A stretch of DNA of 64,000 bases from Papillibacter cinnamivorans DSM 12816 (GTDB taxonomy: Bacteria > Bacillota > Clostridia > Oscillospirales > Oscillospiraceae), in NCBI RefSeq assembly GCF_900176335.1, contig NZ_FWXW01000004.1, positions 248,001-312,000 on the forward strand, written 5' to 3'. The first letter of the stretch is position 1. Each line of letters begins with the position of its first letter. Positions 31,788-40,919 of this stretch are shown piece by piece. The notes below the pieces were generated by a model. That model worked only from the letters and a program-made list of their open reading frames with translations, did not search any database and was not told the DNA's origin. The position numbers and the translations under genes were made by a program.

Positions 31788-31965
31788 TAGGAATTCCCAA
31801 ATTTGCAAATGTATTATTATTCATTTTGATGTATAAACAACAAATATCTGAAATTTGTCCGCGAGGGAAGGAAAACGTGAAAATACTTTCGGCTGGGAAA
31901 AAAACGGCTTCACATGCAGGCCGGAAAGCGGTTTCAGAAAATTATTATTCAAAAGAAAGAGCACA

Positions 31966-33381
31966 TCATCTGGATTCGGCCTGTGCCTGCGGAATGGGGG
32001 AAAGGGAATTCTCCGTTTCCCCGGGAGCGTCCAGCGGCAGGATTTTTTCCCGATAGACCAGGCGGAACAGCAGGGCGCAGAGAACGGTGGTCACAATGTC
32101 CGCCACGGGAAAAATGGCCCAGACCAGACCCGGAGGACCGAAACGGGTAATAAGGAAAGCTCCGGGCAGAATCAGAATCAACTGCCGCGTGATGGAAAGA
32201 CTCATGCTCAGAACGCCGTTTCCAAGGGCCTGAAAGGTGGAGGAAAAGACGAAAATCACGCTGGATATGACGAAGCTGATGCTCAGCATCCGGAGAGCGG
32301 GCACGCCCGCGGTCAGGGTGGCTTCCGAGGCGTCGAAAAGCAGCAGAAGCTGCCGGGGGAACAGCTGCATCACCGCGAGCCCCGCCAGCATGATAAAAAA
32401 CGACAGGAGGATCGACTGACGGACGGTGTCCGCGATCCGTTTCCGGTTCCGGGCCCCGTAGTTGTACGCCACGATGGGGATCGTGCTGTTGGTGATGCCG
32501 AAAACCGGCATGTAGACAAAGCTCTGAAGCTTGTAATAGATGCCCAGGACCAGAACCATGGTGTAGGAGATGTTCGCCAGAATCATGTTCAGTCCCGTGA
32601 TCATGACGCTCACCAGCGACTGCATGATGATGGAAGGAAGACCTACCCGATAGATTTCCAGGATGACTTTTCCGTCCGGGCGAAACCCCCGGAAGGAAAG
32701 CTGGATGTCGTGGTTGACCCTGAGATTCAGAATCATGCCCAGAACCATGGCAATGGACTGTCCCAGCACCGTGGCGATGGCCGCACCCGCCACTCCCATG
32801 GCAGGCACGCCAAAGTATCCGAAGATGAAGATGGGATCCAGAACGATGTTGATGGCCGCACCCGTTGCCTGTACGATCATCTGGTAAAAGGTATTCCCTG
32901 TGGACTGCATGAGACGCTCGGCGGCGAACTGGAGGAACATGCCCATGGAGAACACGGTGCAGATGGTGAGGTAATCCGTCCCGTAACGGATAATCTCCGG
33001 GTCCTCCGTAAACAGGTGAAAAAAGCGCCCGGCAAAGAAGAAGCCCAGGACTGCAAATAGAAGACCGCTGAGGATATAGACGAAAATACCGTTCATAGCG
33101 GCCCGGTTGGCGTCGTCAAACCTGTGCTCTCCCAGCCGGCGGGACAGCAGAGAATTGACGCCCACGCCGGTTCCCACCGCGAAGGCGATCATGAACATCT
33201 GCACCGGCAGGGCCAGAGAGAGCGCGGTGAAGGCGTTGTCGCTGATCCGGGAGACAAAGATGCTGTCCACCACGTTGTAAAGCGCCTGCATCAGCATGGA
33301 CGCCATGAGAGGAAGGGACATGCTGATGAGAAGCCGCCGGATCGGCATGACCCCCATTTTGTTTTCTCTCCGCTCTTCCAA
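31966..33381 (-). CDS. MATE family efflux transporter
   Basis: The protein has 471 residues and twelve hydrophobic segments. The start is a TTG eight bases after AAAGGAG, giving M-E-E-R-R-E-N-K-M-G-V-M-P-I-R-R-L-L, the usual opening of clostridial MATE proteins; the open frame upstream enters the GNAT terminator and gene. Motifs M-S-L-P-L-M-A-S-M-L-M-Q-A-L-Y-N-V-V-D-S-I (residue by residue) mark the N-terminal half, and the pattern repeats in the second half. It exports drugs or metabolites by Na+ or H+ antiport; the substrate is not predictable. Confidence 0.9.
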   Translation of the reverse strand: MEERRENKMGVMPIRRLLISMSLPLMASMLMQALYNVVDSIFVSRISDNAFTALSLALPVQMFMIAFAVGTGVGVNSLLSRRLGEHRFDDANRAAMNGIFVYILSGLLFAVLGFFFAGRFFHLFTEDPEIIRYGTDYLTICTVFSMGMFLQFAAERLMQSTGNTFYQMIVQATGAAINIVLDPIFIFGYFGVPAMGVAGAAIATVLGQSIAMVLGMILNLRVNHDIQLSFRGFRPDGKVILEIYRVGLPSIIMQSLVSVMITGLNMILANISYTMVLVLGIYYKLQSFVYMPVFGITNSTIPIVAYNYGARNRKRIADTVRQSILLSFFIMLAGLAVMQLFPRQLLLLFDASEATLTAGVPALRMLSISFVISSVIFVFSSTFQALGNGVLSMSLSITRQLILILPGAFLITRFGPPGLVWAIFPVADIVTTVLCALLFRLVYREKILPLDAPGETENSLSPIPQAQAESR

Positions 33382-33414
33382 TATGAATTCTCCTTTATAA
33401 GTTCTGAAAGTATG

Positions 33415-33450
33415 AAAAAGGCGGGGTTCCATACGGGAGGACCCCGCTTT
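33415..33450 (-). terminator. Terminator after the GNAT gene
   Basis: GCGGGGT (33421-33427) and ACCCCGC (33441-33447) form a stem; CTTTTT follows on the minus strand. It separates the activase/GNAT operon from the MATE gene. Confidence 0.65.
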
Positions 33451-33481
33451 CCTATGCGGCCCGGCGAAGGATAGTCCGGTA

Positions 33482-34012
33482 TCAGTGAATTGCGTATTCC
33501 AGCTCCCGGACGTACCGCAGGTCCACGCATACCCGGTCGGAAAAGGGAATGTCCACCGTACTGCCGTCCCAGGCGAAGCCCGCCCGACCGTAAAAACGCC
33601 TGGCGCCTTCGTTTTCCCGCAGCACCAGCACATAGCACCGGGAATATCCCAGCCCCTTCAGGGCGGAGAGCGCCCCGTCCATGAGAAGGGCGCCGTACCC
33701 TCGGCCGCACCGGTCCGGCAAGACATAGAAGGAAATGATCTCGCCCCAGCCGCCGTAGCCGCCGGCCCGGGCAGGACCGTAGCAGATGAAGCCCCGGGCC
33801 TCGCCGTTTTCCTTCAGCAGCAGACCCCGGACAGTGCCGTCTGCATGTCCCCGCGTATAATATTCCAACCAGTAATCGTCCGTAAGCCGCTCGAAGAAAT
33901 CGGGGGGAACCGCCTCGGCGTATGCCGCCCGCCAGCCCAGGGCGCAGATCCGGCTCATTGCGAGAAAATCCTCCGGCGTCTGAGCGCTTACGATTTTGCA
34001 TGAGATATCCAC
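33482..34012 (-). CDS. GNAT family N-acetyltransferase
   Basis: The protein has 176 residues from a GTG that follows GGAGGC; the open frame runs much further upstream but there it is only the shadow of the next gene. The acetyl-CoA loop appears as R-C-G-R-G-Y-G-A-L-L-M (Q/R-x-x-G-x-G/A), preceded by the beta-4 strand I-I-S-F-Y-V-L-P and followed by V-L-R-E-N-E-G-A-R-R-F-Y-G-R-A-G-F. It starts 5 bp after the stop of the dehydratase-activase-related gene, so it is in the same operon. The substrate is unknown. Confidence 0.85.
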   Translation of the reverse strand: MDISCKIVSAQTPEDFLAMSRICALGWRAAYAEAVPPDFFERLTDDYWLEYYTRGHADGTVRGLLLKENGEARGFICYGPARAGGYGGWGEIISFYVLPDRCGRGYGALLMDGALSALKGLGYSRCYVLVLRENEGARRFYGRAGFAWDGSTVDIPFSDRVCVDLRYVRELEYAIH

Positions 34013-34017
34013 CCGGG

Positions 34018-35346
34018 TTACGCCTCCGCCGAGGCCGGTTTGCCCGTATCCGGTCCCGGTTTGCCCGCCGAGGGCCCTTCCGCGGCCGTGCTTCTCCGTG
34101 CGTTGGCCAGCATCAGCTTGATGCGGTTTTCCTGATTGATCTTGGTGGCTCCCGGATCGTAGTCGATAGCCACGATATTGGAATGAGGGAAGTCGTCCTT
34201 GAGCCGCCGGATCATGCCCTTGCCCACCACGTGGTTGGGAAGGCAGCCAAAGGGTTGGGTGCAGACGATGTTCCCCGTGCCGCTTTCGATGAGCTCCAGC
34301 ATTTCCGCCGTGAGAAGCCATCCCTCTCCCATCTTGTTGCCCTCTCCCAGATAGCCGTGGATCAGCTCCTTCAGGTGGGAAAAGGGAACCGGCGCCCGGA
34401 AGGAGGAGTTGTTTCGGATGGAGGAGATCATGGCCCGCTGACATTTTTCCACATAGCGCTTGAAGATGCGCACCACGATTTTTTTAAGGAAACTCCCGCC
34501 GTACAGATCGATATCCACGTCCCGGTTGTCGATCTTGAAGATGATGAAATCGGTGAGGCCGGGGACCACAGGCTCCGCTCCCTCGGAGCGAAGGAAATCC
34601 TCCAGGTTGTTGTTCCCCAGGGGGGCGAATTTGATGTAGATCTCCCCCACGATGCCCACCCGGGGCTTGGAAGGACCCTCCAGGGGAATGGAGGCAAAAT
34701 CCCGGACGATTTTGTCGCAATTTTTCACCATGCCGGGATAGTTGAGTCCCTTGCCCTCCTTGAAGCCGTCGATAAGCCGCGCCATGCACCTCTCGATCAT
34801 TGCGTCCGTGGCTCCCGGTTCCTTCTCGTAGGGGCGGCACTGGTTTGCCACCTGGACGATGATGTCTCCGTACATCATGGAGAAGATCATCTGGCGGATC
34901 AGGGTGAGAGTGAGGGAAAACCCCGGGTTTTTTTCCAGCCCAGACAGGTTCACCGAAACCACGGGGATATAGTCCATTCCCGCCTTTTTCAGGGCCTTGC
35001 GCAGAAGGTGGATATAGTTGGACGCCCGGCAGCCTCCTCCGGTCTGGGTGATAAGAAGCCCCACCTTGTGCATGTCGTAACCCCCGTGCTTCACCGCGTC
35101 GATGAGCTGTCCGATGACCAGCAGGGCAGGGTAGCAGGTGTCGTTGTGAACGTATTTGAGCCCCTCGTCCACGATCCCCCGGTGATGGGTGGTGAGCATG
35201 TCCACCTTGTAGCCGGCCAGCTGCATGCACCGCTGCATCATGGAAAAATGCACCGGCAGCATCTGGGGCATGAGAAGGGTGTACTCCTGTTTCATCTCTT
35301 TGGTGAACAGGAGCCTTCCCGTTTCGTCGTAAACCAGTTTAGCCAT
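34018..35346 (-). CDS. 2-hydroxyacyl-CoA dehydratase-type activase-related protein (Cys-rich component)
   Basis: The protein has 442 residues. It resembles the DUF2229/HgdB-like half of large activase proteins: H-N-D-T-C-Y-P-A-L-L-V-I-G-Q, L-I-T-Q-T-G-G-G-C-R-A-S-N-Y and C-T-Q-P-F-G-C-L-P-N-H-V contain the cysteines expected to hold an Fe-S cluster. Its start overlaps the end of the 985-residue activase gene by 8 bp, so the two are translationally coupled and probably form a complex. No HgdAB-type dehydratase or CoA-transferase gene is nearby, so the target is not known. Confidence 0.78.
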   Translation of the reverse strand: MAKLVYDETGRLLFTKEMKQEYTLLMPQMLPVHFSMMQRCMQLAGYKVDMLTTHHRGIVDEGLKYVHNDTCYPALLVIGQLIDAVKHGGYDMHKVGLLITQTGGGCRASNYIHLLRKALKKAGMDYIPVVSVNLSGLEKNPGFSLTLTLIRQMIFSMMYGDIIVQVANQCRPYEKEPGATDAMIERCMARLIDGFKEGKGLNYPGMVKNCDKIVRDFASIPLEGPSKPRVGIVGEIYIKFAPLGNNNLEDFLRSEGAEPVVPGLTDFIIFKIDNRDVDIDLYGGSFLKKIVVRIFKRYVEKCQRAMISSIRNNSSFRAPVPFSHLKELIHGYLGEGNKMGEGWLLTAEMLELIESGTGNIVCTQPFGCLPNHVVGKGMIRRLKDDFPHSNIVAIDYDPGATKINQENRIKLMLANARRSTAAEGPSAGKPGPDTGKPASAEA

Positions 35347-38296
35347 TGGCTGCCTCCTTGGGCTTCGTTGCTGCCTTTTCCCTGGCGTCGATGGCGGCCA
35401 GCAGGCTCCGGATCCGGATCCGCACCGCGCCTAAGTTGTTGATATCGTCGATCTTCAGCTGGGTGTACAGCTTCCCGCAGCGCTCCAGGATGTCCCGCAT
35501 CTCGTCCCCGGTGATGGCGTCGATGCCGCAGCCGAAGGAGACCAGCTGCACCAGATGCATGTCCGGCTGGGTGCAGACATACCGGGCGGCGGAGTACATC
35601 CGTGCCTGGTAGGTCCATTGGTTTAAGACCTTCCGGCTCTCTTTGGAGACAAGGTGGGAAAGGGCGTCCTCGGAAATAAGGGCGAGATCAAAGGAGGTGA
35701 TAAGCTCGTCGATCCCGTGGTTGATCTCTGGGTCGATGTGATAGGGCCTGCCGGCCAGGACCAGAATCCGTTTCCCGTTTTCCCTGGCGAAGCGGATGAT
35801 TTTTTCCCCCTCCAGACGGATATCCTCCTTATAGGCGGCGTAGGCCTCGTAAGCCGCGTCCACCGCCGCCCGGGTCTCCCCTTTGGGGATCTGAAACTCT
35901 CGGAGGAAATACTTTTCCGCCCGGAGCTTAAAGTCCCGGGGCCGGTGAAGACCGAAATAGGGATTGAGGTACCGGATCTGCTTGAGCCTGGGGATGTTTG
36001 CCCCGATGAGCTCCGGGTAATAGGCCACCACGGGGCAGTTGTAATTGTTGTCGCCGCTTTTTTCGTCGAAGTTATAGGACATGCAGGGGTAGAAAATGGT
36101 GTCCGCTCCCATGTCCAGAAGGGCCTCCACGTGCCCGTGCATCAGTTTGGCCGGATAACACACCGTGTCCGAGGGGATGGTGTGCTGCCCCTTGATGTAG
36201 AGCTTCCGGGAAGATTCGGGAGACAGGACCACTTCAAATCCCAGCTTTGTGAAAAGAGCGTGCCAGAAGGGAAGGTTTTCATACATGTTCAGGCCGAAGG
36301 GGATGCCGATTTTTCCCCGGGGGCCGGGAATGCCCGTGAGCGAGCGGAGCTTTTCGTATTTGTAGCGCAGAAGATTGGGCATGGTGGAAGCAGCCTTGCC
36401 CAGGGGTCGCTGGCAGCGGTTTCCCGAGATGAACCGGCGTCCGTTGTCAAACTGGTTCACCGTAAGGCTGCAGTGGTTGGTGCACAGGCCGCAGGTGGCC
36501 GGTTTTGCAGTGTGAGTGAAGCCCTTCAGCTCTTCCGCCGTCAGAAGGGAGGTCTGAGTAAGCCCCAGATCCTTGGCGTAGAGAGCCGCGCCGTAAGCTC
36601 CCATGATTCCCGCGATGACGGGGCGGGTGACGTTGCGCTCAAGCTCCACCTCAAAGCTGCGAAGCACCGCGTCGTTTAGGAAAGTACCGCCCTGTACTAC
36701 GATGTGTTTTCCCAGATCGTCCGCGCTGGCGGCCCGGATGACCTTATAGACCGCGTTTTTCACGATGCTGATGGAAAGCCCTGCCGAGATTGCCTCGACG
36801 CTGGCGCCTTCCTTCTGGGCCTGCTTCACCGAAGAGTTCATGAATACGGTGCACCGGGAACCCAGATTCACCGGGTGCTCGGCAAAGAGCCCCAGCTTTG
36901 CAAAATCCGCGATGGAGTAGCCCAGGGCCCGGGCGAAGGTCTCGATGAAGGAGCCGCAGCCCGAGGAGCATGCCTCGTTGAGCATGATGCTGTCCACCGC
37001 GCCGTTTCGGATCTTGAAACATTTCATGTCCTGGCCGCCGATGTCGATGATGAAGTCCACGTCGGGATTGAAGTGCCGGGCCGCCCGGTAATGGGCGATG
37101 GTTTCCACGAGGCCCGCGTCTACCCGGAATGCGCTTTTGATGAGATCCTCGCCGTAGCCCGTCACGGCGCTGCCCCGGATATGGATCCGGTCTCCGCACA
37201 GCTCGTGAATCTTCTCCAGCTGGCCTTTGACCACCGAGACGGGATTTCCGGCGTTGGAGCTGTAATAGGTGTATAAGATCCCGCCTTCCGGCGTGATGAG
37301 CGTAAGCTTGGTGGTGGTGCTCCCCGCGTCGATGCCCAGATACGCGTCGCCCTCGTAGGTATCCGGATCTATCATCCCGGGAGCATTGGCGTTGTGCCTT
37401 TTGAGAAATGCGTCGTATTCCGCCCGGTCTTTGAAAAGGGGCGGGAGAGTGTCCGCCATGGAGGTGCTGTCCACCGCCTCCTCCAGCTTGCGGAACATGG
37501 TTTCAAAGGGCATGGGCTCATAGTCGGCGGCGCACAGGGCGGCGCCGATGGCGGCAAAGCAGTCCCCGTTCTCCGGGAAAATGGCGTGCTCCTCGTCCAG
37601 GTGCAGGGTCTCCGTGAAGCGCTCCCGCAGCCCTTTGAGAAAATGCAGCGGCCCACCCAGAAAGACCACTTTGCCGGAAAGCTCCCTGCCCTGGGTCAGG
37701 CCCGAGATGGTCTGGTCCACCACCGCCTGGAAGATGGAGGCCGCCACGTCCTCCTTGCGCCCGCCCTGGTTGAGGATGGGCTGGATGTCCGATTTGGCGA
37801 ACACGCCGCAGCGGGAGGCGATGGGATAGATCTTTTCGTGCTTTAAAGAAAGCGCATCCAGCTCCTCCACCGAGATGTTCATGAGGGTTGCCATCTGGTC
37901 GATGAAGGCGCCGGTGCCGCCTGCGCAGGAGCCGTTCATCCTCTCCTCCAGGCTGCCCTTGAAGAAGATGATCTTGGCGTCCTCGCCCCCCAGCTCGATC
38001 ACGGCGTCCGTGTCCGGGATATACTCCCGCACGGCCGCGGCGGTGGCGTACACCTCCTGGACGAAGGGAAGGGAGCTGGCCTTGGCCACGCCCAGGCCGG
38101 CCGAACCCGTGATCAGCATGCGCACCTGCCGCCCGGAAAGCATTTCCTGGATCCCCCGGAGGATCTCGCAGGTTTTTTCCCGAACCTTGGAAAAATGCCG
38201 CTCGTAGGAGCGGAACAGAAGCGTTCCGTCCCCGTCCAGCACCACCACCTTCACGGTGGTGGAGCCGATATCGATTCCTATTTTTAAATTCGTCAT
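35339..38296 (-). CDS. Large acyl-CoA dehydratase activase (double BadF/BcrA-type ATPase with DUF2229)
   Basis: The protein has 985 residues. Two ASKHA-fold ATPase domains are in tandem: I-G-I-D-I-G-S-T-T-V-K at 6 with C124 in N-G-S-C-A-G-G-T-G-A-F, and L-G-I-D-A-G-S-T-T-T-K at 320 with C443/C447 in N-E-A-C-S-S-G-C-G-S-F. These cysteines bridge a [4Fe-4S] cluster in HgdC-like activases, which use ATP to inject an electron into a partner enzyme. Residues from about 640 form the DUF2229 region with C-x2-C-x2-H-C. The length equals that of a known but poorly characterised clostridial family. It heads an operon of three genes and has palindromes upstream. Confidence 0.85.
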   Translation of the reverse strand: MTNLKIGIDIGSTTVKVVVLDGDGTLLFRSYERHFSKVREKTCEILRGIQEMLSGRQVRMLITGSAGLGVAKASSLPFVQEVYATAAAVREYIPDTDAVIELGGEDAKIIFFKGSLEERMNGSCAGGTGAFIDQMATLMNISVEELDALSLKHEKIYPIASRCGVFAKSDIQPILNQGGRKEDVAASIFQAVVDQTISGLTQGRELSGKVVFLGGPLHFLKGLRERFTETLHLDEEHAIFPENGDCFAAIGAALCAADYEPMPFETMFRKLEEAVDSTSMADTLPPLFKDRAEYDAFLKRHNANAPGMIDPDTYEGDAYLGIDAGSTTTKLTLITPEGGILYTYYSSNAGNPVSVVKGQLEKIHELCGDRIHIRGSAVTGYGEDLIKSAFRVDAGLVETIAHYRAARHFNPDVDFIIDIGGQDMKCFKIRNGAVDSIMLNEACSSGCGSFIETFARALGYSIADFAKLGLFAEHPVNLGSRCTVFMNSSVKQAQKEGASVEAISAGLSISIVKNAVYKVIRAASADDLGKHIVVQGGTFLNDAVLRSFEVELERNVTRPVIAGIMGAYGAALYAKDLGLTQTSLLTAEELKGFTHTAKPATCGLCTNHCSLTVNQFDNGRRFISGNRCQRPLGKAASTMPNLLRYKYEKLRSLTGIPGPRGKIGIPFGLNMYENLPFWHALFTKLGFEVVLSPESSRKLYIKGQHTIPSDTVCYPAKLMHGHVEALLDMGADTIFYPCMSYNFDEKSGDNNYNCPVVAYYPELIGANIPRLKQIRYLNPYFGLHRPRDFKLRAEKYFLREFQIPKGETRAAVDAAYEAYAAYKEDIRLEGEKIIRFARENGKRILVLAGRPYHIDPEINHGIDELITSFDLALISEDALSHLVSKESRKVLNQWTYQARMYSAARYVCTQPDMHLVQLVSFGCGIDAITGDEMRDILERCGKLYTQLKIDDINNLGAVRIRIRSLLAAIDAREKAATKPKEAANG

Positions 38297-38327
38297 ACTT
38301 TCACCTTAAACAATTGCCGTTTCTTTT

Positions 38328-38419
38328 ATACTGATATCCCGCTGAAGGGCGGAAAATTTCCTCGCAAAGATGCCTGCTTTTTAGTGGGATATCAGTATTA
38401 CAATGCTGATTGTAATACT
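38328..38419. promoter_or_regulatory. Two nested palindromes upstream of the large activase gene
   Basis: ATACTGATATCCC (38328-38340) is the perfect inverse of GGGATATCAGTAT (38386-38398), and AGTATTACAAT-gctg-ATTGTAATACT (38394-38419) is a perfect 11-bp inverted repeat sharing the middle arm. The gene starts at 38296. This looks like an operator array for an unidentified repressor. Confidence 0.6.
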
Positions 38420-38489
38420 AAACGAAATAAATTTGTTTTTCAACCATTCAATTTTATTTGTGGAATCGGGAACAGATGGTGAGACACTG

Positions 38490-38518
38490 AAAAACCGGGC
38501 GGCTGCTCAGCCGCCCGG
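38490..38518 (-). terminator. Terminator after the membrane-protein gene
   Basis: CCGGGCGGCT (38495-38504) pairs with AGCCGCCCGG (38509-38518), loop GCTC, with TTTTT on the minus strand. It is about 70 bp past the stop codon. Confidence 0.8.
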
Positions 38519-38588
38519 GTCAGCTTGCGGTAGTTTTCGTCCGCCTGCGCGGGCGAACAGCCCGTTGGTTAATCTGCCGCCTCCGCCG

Positions 38589-39383
38589 CTACATCATTTT
38601 GACGGTGTAATATACCGCTAGGACGAACAGATAGCCCACCAGGACAAATATGGCGTAATACGCTGCCGTCGCGCCGAACAGGAGCATTGCGGCCAGAGAG
38701 GCGGCGGAAAAAAGCAAAGTGGAAAAAAGGGATATGTAACTGGCTCCCGCGGGAAATATGGATACCGTTTTGTTCCCTAAACTCAGGGAACCCTTTCTGG
38801 CCCGAAGCAGGAGGAAGGCGATGAGGCAGAGTACCAGAACTGCGGCGAAAATCCCGGCGGCAAGATGGATCACCGTTCCCCAGATCTCGCTGCCGGTTCC
38901 CTTGCGGTAAAGCCACAGAACCAGGATTCCCGCTCCGATCAAAACCGAGCTTACGAAGAACTCCCGCTGGTAAAGGTAGTAGATAAGGGCCAGTATGGCG
39001 ACGATGGGGATCACGCCGCAGAGAATGATAATCCCGTTGGGATAAAAAGCGTTGATGAATAAAACGCAGAGGGAGGTGAGGCCGGACAGGACGGCCAGAC
39101 GGACGCCGTAGCGCGCCCTGCCTGCCTTTCTGGCCGCGATCGCCCATATGACGCCCGCCGCGGCGCCCGCCGCGCCCACATAGACCAGTTTGGTCATGAC
39201 GTGGTAGACGGCGACGATGGTGTCCGCGCTGGATTTTACGTAAAACTTATAGCAAAGCAGAAGCAGCAGCTCCGCCGCCACCGCGATGCCGAAAAGCCAT
39301 AGAATTTTGTTGAAAACCAGGTCGTCCCGTTCCTTTGTGGACATTTTCCTGTCTTTTTTTGCCGTCGCGGCCTTTTTTGTCAT
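38589..39383 (-). CDS. Multispanning membrane protein of unknown function
   Basis: The protein has 264 residues from the ATG at 39383, eight bases after GGAGG. A Lys-rich N terminus (MTKKAATAKKDRKMSTKERD) is followed by about eight hydrophobic segments and a short C-terminal Y-Y-T-V-K-M-M. I recognise no family motif. It has its own promoter and terminator, so it is a single-gene unit between the hydrogenase-like gene and the activase operon. Confidence 0.65.
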   Translation of the reverse strand: MTKKAATAKKDRKMSTKERDDLVFNKILWLFGIAVAAELLLLLCYKFYVKSSADTIVAVYHVMTKLVYVGAAGAAAGVIWAIAARKAGRARYGVRLAVLSGLTSLCVLFINAFYPNGIIILCGVIPIVAILALIYYLYQREFFVSSVLIGAGILVLWLYRKGTGSEIWGTVIHLAAGIFAAVLVLCLIAFLLLRARKGSLSLGNKTVSIFPAGASYISLFSTLLFSAASLAAMLLFGATAAYYAIFVLVGYLFVLAVYYTVKMM

Positions 39384-39446
39384 TCGGGTATCCTCCAAAA
39401 GATGAGGGCGGCAAAACAGCTTTGCCCCCTCAAAATCCATAGCAGC

Positions 39447-39475
39447 ATTGTATCAGATTCCCAGGGTGTTTGCAA
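39447..39475 (-). promoter_or_regulatory. Promoter of the membrane-protein gene
   Basis: TTGCAA (39470-39475, minus strand), 17 bp, TACAAT (39447-39452), about 65 bp before the ATG. Confidence 0.65.
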
Positions 39476-39599
39476 TACCAAAACAAGGCACCGAGCCTCG
39501 GAGCGGAAGAGCCGGGACGCTTGGACGAACGCGCATTGCGCGCCCCCGGGGAAACATGGGTATTCCCCTGCTCCCGCCGAAAAACATGATTTTCGGCGG

Positions 39600-40844
39600 C
39601 TAAAAGTTCCGGGTAAAGAGACCGTGCTCTTCCAGAAGGCCCTCTACCGTGTCGAATCCCAGCCGGTGAAGAAGATCGATGACATAGGGGTTGTCGATGG
39701 GAGTGGGATAGGCGGCGCCGTCCCCGTATTCGTTGACACTCTCCCGACCCTCCTCCCGGGGAAGGATGGCTTTGGGTCCGCCGACGCAGCCGCCGACGCA
39801 GCCCATGCCCTCGATGAAGTTTGCATCGTTGTCTCCGGCTAAAAGGGCTGACAGCAAGGCCCTGCAGCCGGGAATGCCGTCTGCCTGGCGGGCCTTCACC
39901 GTGATGGACCGGCCGGGATTGAGCCGCCGGACGGTCTCCTGCATCGCCTCGCTGACGCCGCCGGTCCGGGCGTAGATTCTGCCGCTTTTAGAGGAGTGGT
40001 CCCGGGAATCCTCTTCCATCTCGCCGGGGTTGATCTGGAAAAACTCGAAGATATCCCGCATCTCCTGGAAGGTGAGGACAAAGTCCACCGCGTCGGCGAT
40101 GTCCGGCTCCCGGGCCTCCGCCTTTTTGGCGATGCAAGGGCCTATAAAGATAGTGGTCGCGTTGGGCTCCAGCTTTTTCACCGCCCTGCCGCAGGCTACC
40201 ATGGGAGAGACGGCGCCGGGCAGATTGGGCACCAGCTGGTGGTATACCTTTCGGATCATTGCGATCCAGATGGGGCAGCAGCAGCTGGTGAGGAGAAAAT
40301 CCTTGTCCGTGAGGATGGTCCTGTCGAACTCCAGAGCCTCCTTGAGAGTGAGGATGTCCGCAAACAGGGCCACCTCCACCATGCCGGAAAACCCCAGCTT
40401 TTTAAAGGCGCTGCGCAGTTTTCCGGGGGTGACCGCAGGGCCCAGCTGTCCGATAAAGGCGGGGGCCACCAGGGCGTAGACGGGGCCTTCCGCCCGGTTG
40501 ACTGCGGCGAGGGCAGGCAGGATGTCCCGGCTTTCGATGAGGTTTTTCGCGTTGCACCGTTCGATGCACTCCCCGCAGCCTACGCAGCGATCCTTGTCCA
40601 CCACCATGTTGCCCTTTTCGTCCCTTTTCAGGGCGTCGAACAGGCAGTTGGCGGCGCAGGCGGCGTCTTCCCCGCAGCCGCATTCCCCGATACGCCAGAC
40701 GGGCGCGTGTTTTTCCGGACGGAACAGGCAGTCCAGATGGTGGGGATCGAAATCCTCCTTCCGGATCTGCTCCAGTTCCGCTTCCGTTCTGTTTTCCGCG
40801 GCGGCCTTTACCAGACGGCCGTATAACTCGTTGAAAGACTGCAT
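39600..40844 (-). CDS. [FeFe]-hydrogenase-like protein with N-terminal 2[4Fe-4S] ferredoxin
   Basis: The protein has 414 residues from the ATG at 40844 after AAAGGAAT. The N-terminal part carries C55/C57/C63/C67 and C87-x2-C90-x2-C93-x3-C97. The H-cluster domain shows L1 as T-S-C-C-C-P-I-W (186-193), L2 as F-I-G-P-C-I-A-K-K-A-E (C237) and L3 as E-G-M-G-C-V-G-G-C-V-G-G (C349, C353). All four H-cluster cysteines can be assigned, but L1 has one more cysteine than the usual T-S-C-C-P-x-W. No maturases or partner subunits are adjacent. It could be a group B/C-type or sensory hydrogenase; catalytic H2 turnover is not certain. Confidence 0.82.
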   Translation of the reverse strand: MQSFNELYGRLVKAAAENRTEAELEQIRKEDFDPHHLDCLFRPEKHAPVWRIGECGCGEDAACAANCLFDALKRDEKGNMVVDKDRCVGCGECIERCNAKNLIESRDILPALAAVNRAEGPVYALVAPAFIGQLGPAVTPGKLRSAFKKLGFSGMVEVALFADILTLKEALEFDRTILTDKDFLLTSCCCPIWIAMIRKVYHQLVPNLPGAVSPMVACGRAVKKLEPNATTIFIGPCIAKKAEAREPDIADAVDFVLTFQEMRDIFEFFQINPGEMEEDSRDHSSKSGRIYARTGGVSEAMQETVRRLNPGRSITVKARQADGIPGCRALLSALLAGDNDANFIEGMGCVGGCVGGPKAILPREEGRESVNEYGDGAAYPTPIDNPYVIDLLHRLGFDTVEGLLEEHGLFTRNF

Positions 40845-40919
40845 ATCCCGATTCCTTTCCCAATCCGTCCCGCGCATCGGCGGGAATGTTTATACCCGCC
40901 CGGCGGGGGCGGGTCTGAG

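Noticed and set aside
34013-34444. N-terminal extension of the GNAT gene (144 codons)
   Set aside because: It is the out-of-frame shadow of the activase-related gene; the GTG at 34012 has a proper ribosome-binding site and begins the GNAT fold.
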